Below, piece after piece: positions 1 to 7,900 of a stretch of DNA of 20,781 nucleotides. This DNA is from a virus, in the IMG/VR virus record IMGVR_UViG_3300003583_000008, positions 5 to 20,785 of that record, one strand, 5' to 3'. The first letter of the stretch is position 1. Each line of letters opens with the position of its first letter. The notes beneath the pieces were generated by a model. It was not told where the DNA came from and made no database searches. It was given only the letters and a program-made list of their open reading frames with translations. Made by a program: the position numbers and the translations under genes.

Positions 1-1373
1 GCTCCGCTGTCCCCCGTATTATTAGCGCCAACGAGTAGATTACCGCTAACGTCATTAACTTTAATATAGTTAAGATAATTGAATCCTCTGTATCCAGTGG
101 TTGCAGTAAGCTCTTGATCAAGCTCAAAATCTTCTTTTGTATTTCCATCAGCAAAAGAAACTCTATTATTCTGTAGTTGTGTATTATCAACACCAACAGC
201 AGAAATAGTTACATGCCCGTTGCTGTCAACATCGAAATCTTCTTGTGCGAAAGATGCAAGTCCTTTCTGCTCTACTAATGCAGCACCGAGATATCTCCAT
301 CCACCAGCATCTGTAGCATCAGTATGAGTTGGAGCACCACCACCTGCAGCGATTCCTGTGATTGCTTGATATACTCTACTAGTATCTTCAATAATATCAT
401 ATCTAACATACGTTGTACCTGCTGCATATGCCGCATACTTACTACCCTCGGTAGCAGTAGCAATAGGCACATTTGTTGCACTTGTTAAGCGACCCTTTTT
501 ATCAACTGTAAATTTTGTAGCGTTTACAGTTTCGGTGCCAACTAACTCTCCCTTTGGACCAGTAGTAGTTACAGATGTTAATGACTCTGTATTGTAATCA
601 CCATCATCATAAGTTGCAGGATCTGGGACAACTAAAGTATTAATTAATCTTAAAGTTGGATTTCCATTAACACCATCACCATCATCAATATTAATTTCAT
701 AGTTACCAACAATTTCTCTAATTGAAATTGCACCTGCCTGTCTTCTGATAACAATGCCGTTATCATTATTATTTGCAAGAGCTTGTAAGTCTGCATCCCA
801 AGGTTGTGCTAGATCAGCATTCACTTGACCTACAGCAGGATTATTACCATCCAATCCATAGTCTGCTAATGTCAACTGCTCTGGAGTGTTACCTCTGATT
901 ACACGCCCTTTTGCGTCAACTTCTACCTTAGTGTAATATCTAGTGGGTGCATCTGTGCCATCATAATGTGGCAGAGTCGGTAATACTCTTAACTCCGCTG
1001 CAATTACAACGTTTTGGGATCCGTCAAAGGTATCACTTCCTAAAACATCAGATACAGTACTACCAACGTTTGCTAATTGAATCTGACGGGTAGAAGCAAA
1101 ACGAGAAGCAGTAGAAGCATTACCAATTAGTGTTGCAGTAACAGTGCCTGCGGAAAAATTACCATCAGCATCTCTTTGTACAAGAGTTTCTGCGGTATTG
1201 GATGTGGATTCAATAGGTCTTTCATACCTAAGGTTATTCCAACCCGAAACACCATCACCGATTTTAATACGACCAGTATCTAGCTCAACTCCCAATTCTC
1301 CTTGAGCAAGAGTTGGGTTTGCGTTTGCCCATTCTTGAGCTCCACCTCTCCTTAATTGAATTCTATTTGCCAT
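1..1373 (-). CDS. Tail-fibre / host-recognition structural protein (3' end beyond window)
   Basis: The reading frame starts at the ATG at 1371-1373 and stays open to the left edge, so about 457 N-terminal residues are visible and the C-terminus is missing. The N-terminus (MANRIQLRRGGAQEW, then LAQGELGVELDTGRIKIGDG) is a motif recurrent at the start of marine myovirus fibres and resembles the N-terminal fold of the Bordetella phage major tropism determinant. A fibre-type repeat follows at about residues 70-110 (FSAGTVTATLIGNASTAS, later FDGSQNVVI), then short repeats of the form TKVEVDAKGRV, TKFTVDKKGRL and FDVDSNGHV. Residues about 309-363 look like a small aromatic carbohydrate-binding module. 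The gene follows a terminator and has its own late-type promoter, so it is expressed separately from the unit to its right. The role as a virion fibre contacting the host surface is inferred from family resemblance; the receptor is unknown. No Shine-Dalgarno sequence is visible before the start, only an A-rich run. Confidence 0.8.
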   Translation of the reverse strand, partial: MANRIQLRRGGAQEWANANPTLAQGELGVELDTGRIKIGDGVSGWNNLRYERPIESTSNTAETLVQRDADGNFSAGTVTATLIGNASTASRFASTRQIQLANVGSTVSDVLGSDTFDGSQNVVIAAELRVLPTLPHYDGTDAPTRYYTKVEVDAKGRVIRGNTPEQLTLADYGLDGNNPAVGQVNADLAQPWDADLQALANNNDNGIVIRRQAGAISIREIVGNYEINIDDGDGVNGNPTLRLINTLVVPDPATYDDGDYNTESLTSVTTTGPKGELVGTETVNATKFTVDKKGRLTSATNVPIATATEGSKYAAYAAGTTYVRYDIIEDTSRVYQAITGIAAGGGAPTHTDATDAGGWRYLGAALVEQKGLASFAQEDFDVDSNGHVTISAVGVDNTQLQNNRVSFADGNTKEDFELDQELTATTGYRGFNYLNYIKVNDVSGNLLVGANNTGDSG

Positions 1374-1409
1374 TTTTTACGACAACCCGTACAGTTAATG
1401 CTTCTGAGT

Positions 1410-1417
1410 TATTTATG
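1410..1417 (-). promoter_or_regulatory. Late-type phage promoter upstream of the fibre gene
   Basis: The minus strand reads CATAAATAACT here, one mismatch from the T4 late promoter octamer TATAAATA read by the gp55 late sigma factor. It lies in the 77-base gap between the stop at 1451 and the start at 1373, about 36 bases before the ATG, and just after the terminator of the preceding unit. The same octamer occurs in the other two promoter-sized gaps. No -35 element is expected for this class. Confidence 0.65.
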
Positions 1418-1420
1418 ACA

Positions 1421-1450
1421 TTAAAAAGGAGGACTCAAGTCCTCCTTTTA
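1421..1450 (-). terminator. Rho-independent terminator ending the gp8-to-75-aa unit
   Basis: On the minus strand, the arms AAAAGGAGGAC and GTCCTCCTTTT form a perfect 11-bp stem (1424-1449) around a TTGA loop. The 3' arm ends in a run of five T. The hairpin starts directly after the stop codon of the 75-aa gene at 1451. This is the textbook form of an intrinsic terminator and is the only strong one in the window. Confidence 0.9.
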
Positions 1451-1678
1451 TTATTCAGTTAAACCAACTTCTTCATCTTCTTCAGGAGGTGCAGACATTG
1501 TTTCTTCCTCAGGAGGATTGTAATACTCTAGAGTTTCAATAGCACCCTGAAGTTTAAGTGCTGTAATTTCATTTTCTTTAATCTTCTCTACAAGTTTCTT
1601 GTTTTCTTCAACTAGACTCGCATAACGTTGCTTGAATTGACCAAGCATTTCATCTTGGGAAACTTTTTCAATTGTCAT
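1451..1678 (-). CDS. Small coiled-coil protein, 75 aa
   Basis: Function is not recognised. Residues about 10-50 are charged and heptad-like (lysine- and glutamate-rich, with LVEENKKLVEKIKENE), which predicts an alpha-helical coiled coil. The last 25 residues are proline-rich and strongly acidic (PPEEETMSAPPEEDEEVG). Its ATG overlaps the stop of the 79-aa gene in an ATGA arrangement (1675-1678), which suggests translational coupling. It is the last gene before the terminator. Similar short open frames sit at this place in marine T4-like phages, as far as I recall. A role as an assembly factor or minor virion component is a guess from its position among baseplate and fibre genes. There are no membrane segments or cysteines. 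Confidence 0.75.
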   Translation of the reverse strand: MTIEKVSQDEMLGQFKQRYASLVEENKKLVEKIKENEITALKLQGAIETLEYYNPPEEETMSAPPEEDEEVGLTE

Positions 1679-1914
1679 AATTTTCTTTGATTTTGGACTA
1701 ACGTTATTAAGAGTGATTTGATATCACTCATTTCAGATTTTAACTGAGAAACTTCTTTTTGTAAAGCTTCCTTTTCAGCAATTTCTTTATGGCGCTTATT
1801 GTAAGTCGCCATATATTTAGTGTATTCAGATGTATTGGAATTAATGATGGCATTTGAGTGGGGGTCTCTATACCATCCATCCTTTCCGTCTACTGGAATT
1901 AAATCATCATTCAT
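1675..1914 (-). CDS. Small conserved phage protein with C-terminal coiled coil, 79 aa
   Basis: The N-terminal half carries GWYRDPHSNAIINSNTSEY, a segment I associate with short conserved proteins of T4-like marine phages; no function is known to me. Residues about 40-75 are heptad-like (EKEALQKEVSQLKSEMSDIK), predicting a coiled coil. The gene starts two bases after the stop of the 2625-aa gene (TAA TT ATG) and its TGA overlaps the next ATG, so it sits inside one translationally linked string. With the 75-aa protein it makes a pair of adjacent small helical proteins that could interact with each other or chaperone the giant fibre-like product upstream; this is inference from position and shape only. 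Confidence 0.78.
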   Translation of the reverse strand: MNDDLIPVDGKDGWYRDPHSNAIINSNTSEYTKYMATYNKRHKEIAEKEALQKEVSQLKSEMSDIKSLLITLVQNQRKL

Positions 1915-1916
1915 AA

Positions 1917-4900
1917 TTATGTTGCAATAGCGATAGCTCTTAGGTCTGCGATTAATGGCACTCTTGCCTGACTGTCGGATCTCATTACGATCTTAATTTG
2001 GAAAGCATTGAAGTTTAGACCACCTACCTCGTAGTAGTAATCCTTCCAAAGAATTTCTTCTGAGGGAGAAGAGTCATACTGGAGGGGAAGATCCATCTTA
2101 GTCCAACCTTTCTCATCAGGATTCTCATTAGATCCCATGTCAAAAGTCCTATAGTATAGGAATACTTCTGCTTGAGGAGGTCTGGACATTTGGAAATCAA
2201 TTCTCAAAGATCTAGACTCTTGGGAAAGTCTCGCCAAACGAGTGAGATAAACACAATCGTTTTGGTCACCAAATGGTAGGAGAGAAACATCTTGAGTCCT
2301 ATCAATCAAACCTTGCTGACCATATGGTTGTGGACCACCTGGCCATTTGTTGATTCTATTTGAAGTTGTAATCAGTGAGCATCTATCCAGGTCAACTACA
2401 GGAGAAAGAGTGCTCTTCTCTGTAGAAAGATCAATTAACATTGTGAAGGATGGATTACCACTCAATTTATTTTGCTCGTTAATATTAGAGCAAACCATTC
2501 GTGGGTTGGGGAAGAAGTTGAGATCGTTAAGTGTGACTGGGACATATTCACCATTATTGACAAAAGATGCTTGGTCACGAGGGGCAGATCCACCTTCACC
2601 ACCACCTTCGCCAACAGATGTTGCACTGGTAGTATTTACTCTAGCAGTAATAGTAGTTTCTGGAAGATCCATGACAGAAACTGTAGGTGTTAGAGTTTCA
2701 AATTGAATATTCTGTGTAGAATAAACCATACTTCCACCAGTCCTAATGCCACTAGTAGCAACTGCACCAACATCTAACATATAAGTATCAATCCATGGGC
2801 ATTCAATACTCGTATGTGTCTTATTAATATTGATAAGAGGAATGCCATCTAAGTTGTAACATTCAACTATATCACCAGAACTATGTGCAATATCATCTGT
2901 GCCCGATGCACCCCTACCAGAAGTTGCTACGGTAATAGTTTTTCCATCATTGGAAATCGCAGAATACTGAATGATTTCTTCAACGGATGAAGTTGCAGAT
3001 TTGATCTTAAGATATCCTGGATTGACATTACTAATAGAAACGCCATTAATAATTTTATGGAATTGTGATGCATTATCCACAGTCAGTGTAGTGCCACTAA
3101 TAGCAAGACCTGCTGCTAATGTTGTTGGAGTAATCTCAGAAATTACTCCTTCAATTGTAACATTGTTTGATCTATTATGCATACAATGGTTTTTATGATA
3201 TACCAATACTTCCTGCATATCTGATGCATAAGTAGGCACTGCATCCAGATAACCACCTAAACTATCACCAGTCGCAGCAGTTGTCCCACCTGCAGTTGCA
3301 CTAAAACTACCAGGATTAGTTAAAGTTTCGGCAGGGGAGAAATTACCAGAGATGAAGTTTAGTTTAAGTACTCCTGTGCCAGAATCCCACTCAAGAACTT
3401 CACCAGTAGAGTTGGAGCTACTACCAGTTACAACGTCTCCTATAGATAATGTCCCTGAAATACCAGTCACTGTCGTTTCCATAAAGGACTGTGAAGATGT
3501 AATCAAATATGTGTTGCTAGTACCTTGCAACCAAGATCCAGTAACAGAATTTACTGTGATTTCATCAGCAGTGTCATCAAACGAAACGATAGTTGCTTCT
3601 GCTTGTGTTGTTACCTGCTTCAGTCTTGCACCTTCAGTATAAGTATATGATGCTGTAGGAAGACTAAATGTTTGGGTAGGTTTGATAGTTTGAATTGGAT
3701 TATCAATCAGTCTATGGATACCACCATTACCTTTACCCTGAGGAGTATTGTTAAGAGCAACAGTGCCAGTTGTTTGAGTAAACTCAGCACGATATACAGT
3801 AAATTTAGCGTCAGAATACTGGTCAGCAGTCCAGGTAGATGCGTTTTGTGACTTGAATAGCACACCAGCATAGGGTTGCTCAGAAATTGTCCTGTTTCCA
3901 GTTACATCGACATCACCCATTCGGGAAATCCAAACTGTATATTCGTTGGAGTCAGACAGAAGCACGAAGCAATATTCAACAGATGCCTTAATATAAACAG
4001 GTGCTTTGAAAGTAAATCTGGTTGGCAGTGCAGCAGATTCGGAAGTCTCTACAACATCTGGTGTAAGGGTAATATCAGAGAATGGTAGAATACTCTTTGA
4101 CGGATAACCATTTTCCATTGCACGAATCTGCATGGAAACTGGAATATTGGTATCTTTTGTTGCGAAGAAAATATCAACACCAGTTAAGAAAATACCACCC
4201 TCATCTTCAATAATGAAAGATTGTGCCAGAGGGTCATACCAACCAAGTTGACGTGTCTCTGTCCTAGTTGTTGTAACAACTCTCTTATCATTAACTGTAT
4301 CAGTAACAACTTCAGCATTACGAATAGCAAGAATATTTTCACGGACAGTCTGTAATGTGCCAGTAGCAGTATACTTACCATCTGCAGAAGATTCTACTGC
4401 TCCTGGAGTCCTAGAATTACTATCAGATGTAGTGAATCTAATAGATCTGGTGCCAGTTGCCCAACGTGGATTTGCATCATTTTTGGGAGAAGGCACAAAG
4501 AAAGTGCCTTGAATGTTACCAACGTTGTCAGTAAGAAGGCGGCGATCTTTCACAACTGCACGAGCACCAGAGGTTTGACCAACTAATACTTCGCCAACTT
4601 GCATATTACCAAAATAATCTGGAGATACATTTTCAGAAATTACGGTAATGTCATGATTCAAATATTGAGTTTGGGAAGAGTATGTTGTGGGAAGAGTTTC
4701 TTCTCCTTTTCCATATGGATTAGTTTTATATCCATCATTTGGATCAATAACATTAAGTTGACAACCAGAGGTTTCGCCAATAACAGTCTCACCAACAACG
4801 AATGGAGTTTCATTCGTGCGATTATCTTCACTAGAATTCTTAGTTAACTCAATAACTTTTGGTGTAATGTATGTAGTAATATTAACACCATCAAAGAATG

Positions 4901-7900
4901 CAAATACTCTTGTGCGAGGTTTCATACGATCAACGTTGAAACCAATATTTCTGGAGCGAATCCAAGGAACTGCAGACTGTGAAAGAATAGTATCACCTTG
5001 AGACTTACGCTCAATCTTTGGCACAACTTTAGTCCTGACACCCTGTCTAGCCTGGTTATTAACAACACGGAATGTGCGACGTTCTTTTAGATAGAAAAGA
5101 CCTTGACGACGCTGACCGTGACCAGCACGACCCAGAGCACGACCAACACCATATGTGCCAGACTGTGACTGGAATCTCTTCGTGGATGTCACTGTCTCGC
5201 CTGTCCAGTTAGTCTGCCAAGATCCCCACTGAATAGGAGCAAATCCAGTATTAGGATCAGCACCCAACTTAGCGGTAGTTGCAGAAAAATCACCTTCAAC
5301 ATTTTCAACTTTTGCAGGTAAACGAACGGTGTCAATCCAATCATCTGATGCAGGTGTCAAGTCAATACGACCAATAAAGGTAAAGACGTTGAATGGGTTT
5401 ACATTAATTGTCCTAGATGCATATGGTTGAGTGATAACAGCAAGATCTTCATAAGGAAGCATCAATACATTGCCATTAGTTTTGACAATATTTGTGGATG
5501 CAGCAGGATTATACTTAAGACCAACATTAGTTGTATAATGTGATGGGCGTAACTGACCTTCTCTGAAGTCTAAAGAGCACTTATAATCTGGACTTAAGAC
5601 ATCACCAACAGTATGATCAGTAAAGTCGTCTACAACATAACCATTTTTCAGACGATCAAAACCATTTTCATCGTAAACATTAGTGTTATCTGCTTGAGAT
5701 TCTAATAATGATAGGGATGTATAGTATTCTACGTTAGTTAATCTATCTTCTAGTGCTCCAATATCTTTCATCGTGTAACGACGAATTACTTCTGATGTAA
5801 TAATTACATCATCTTCAGGATTGAATACATAAGGTTTGTATTCAATGGTTGCCAGAAGCATAGCATTCTGGACAGGTTGTGGTGGAATTAGATAGTAACC
5901 AGACACACCAGAAGTAATTCTCAATTCTCCATCGTGAGAAAGATATAGATTATCAATTCTAGGAAGATACCACGAATAGTCGGATCTAAACGATGTATTG
6001 ACCTTCATTATATCAAAAATTGTCGATCCATTTCCAGTTTCAAATACTCTAGAAACGAAGTCAAACGTAGAGCAATTTACAAAGAATGGTGCAGTGACTG
6101 TGCCAGATCCATTTCTCAATTCTTGAATTGCAGGACGGAAATCTGCCTGGTCACGAATTTTCTTGAGAGATCCATCCAATTTAATGTTTGGAATTTCTTT
6201 GTATAAAATACCACTATAAGATTCTGCAGAGAAATAATCACCCGATGCCTCATGCACAAAGTAATCAAAAATTACCAGTAGTCTTCTAGCAGGTGCTACT
6301 GTGCCTGCATCTCTAACAAATCTAGAGCAGTCATAGAAGTTAGTCTTTTGGGATTGATCTAAGGTAAACTGGTTGGTAATAACTTTACTTCCAGAAAAAA
6401 CTGCATCATCAACATCATCAATAATGCCAGAAATTATAACATCATCTGTATCATATCCTTCTACAGTCTCACCCGAGATAAACGTAGATTCGTTGATATT
6501 AACATAATACAATCTAAGATTTGTGTTAGAGAATGAAATTACTCTGCCTCTTGCACCTGAAGTCTTACCAATAATAAGAGATCCTGTTGCAAAGAATGTT
6601 GACTCTGTTAAGACAATGTATGGCGCAGATGCATCATTATCATCTAAAGACTCGTATACTGCATGAATATTATAAACATCATTAATTCCGAAAGAAATTT
6701 GCTCGTCTTGGACTCTAGTACCAAAGAGAGTACTATAAGTAAGACCAGTTTGCTGCACATCTACATTTTCAGTAGTTTTAATAACTTTCAATGCCTTCAT
6801 CTTAGAAGCGGTCTTAATTTTCTTAGAGACCGTATTTTTAGAAACTAGTGCTGTTAAAGTAACTGTGACTACACCTGTTAAACCTGAAATAGCAATAGAT
6901 TGATTATTGGCACCATATGTAACACTAAGTGTGCCACCATCAGAAAGTGCATCGATATCTAAGTTTGCTCCGTCAGCAAATGTTTGAGGTGTCCCACCAC
7001 CATCAATAATAGTAAGCACAAAGTTTTCGCCATCCAAGGCACCAAATGCTTCGGTTTCTGGAAGTGTAAATGTAATCGATCCAGAAATTACAGGTTTGTT
7101 TGCAAAGTTTCTATAGACAAAGAATGATTCATCAGACAAAGATCTCATGGCATCTTCTGCCAAGTCAAAAGACAATTCTCCGTTTTGATAGTCTTTTTGG
7201 AAGATGTAAGGACGCAATCTAACTAATTCTGCATACTCTCCTTCGATAACACTACCAACTCTCAGACCAAAATCAATAGATGAAGTTTGATTAGCATAGT
7301 TGAAGATTTCATCACCAGCAGATACAGTAGACTTTTTATTAGTTGCTGTTGTTGCAATTGCTGCTGGATTTACTCTTTCAATACGAATAGTATTGTTACC
7401 CTCAACATCAGACACTGTTGGAGTAATAACTTCTCCAGGTCTCAAATCTCTTTCAAATCTAGTACGGAAACCAGTCAGAGAATTTGCTTCGGTAATTTTA
7501 TTAACATCAACAGTTGCTGTGTTACCAGTGAGAGCAGCAACATCAAACGTTAATGATGCAGCACCGCCACTACCAAGTACAGTATCCAAAACTGTAAACG
7601 TTTCATCTACAACATATCCACTACCCTTATCTTCAACTACGATACTGGCAGCACCACTTCCATCAACCGTAATAGTGAAAGTTGCGTTTGTGCCAGATCC
7701 ATCAGTAGTATAGTCTGATGCTCCAATGTTATAAGTGCCAGAAGCTCTGGACACATCAGCAGCACTGATTGTATCTACTGTGCCAACACCATCAGTGAGA
7801 TTGGTATTAGTAATAGTAACGACTTCATCGATAGCATATCCTTTACCAGGAGTATTGATAGTTGCAAGAGTGACAACACCATCATCATCAACACTAAGAT

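Noticed and set aside
275-481. Short minus-strand frame inside the left-edge fibre gene, which could suggest a frameshift
   Set aside because: I translated the main frame from 1373 leftwards and found it continuous with fibre motifs on both sides; the short frame is an out-of-frame shadow.
7300-7713. Plus-strand open frame of 137 codons, and similar plus-strand frames elsewhere (for example 2347-2706)
   Set aside because: They lie antisense to repeat-rich coding sequence, have low-complexity Ser/Val/Pro-rich translations and no start signals. They are shadows of the biased codons on the other strand.
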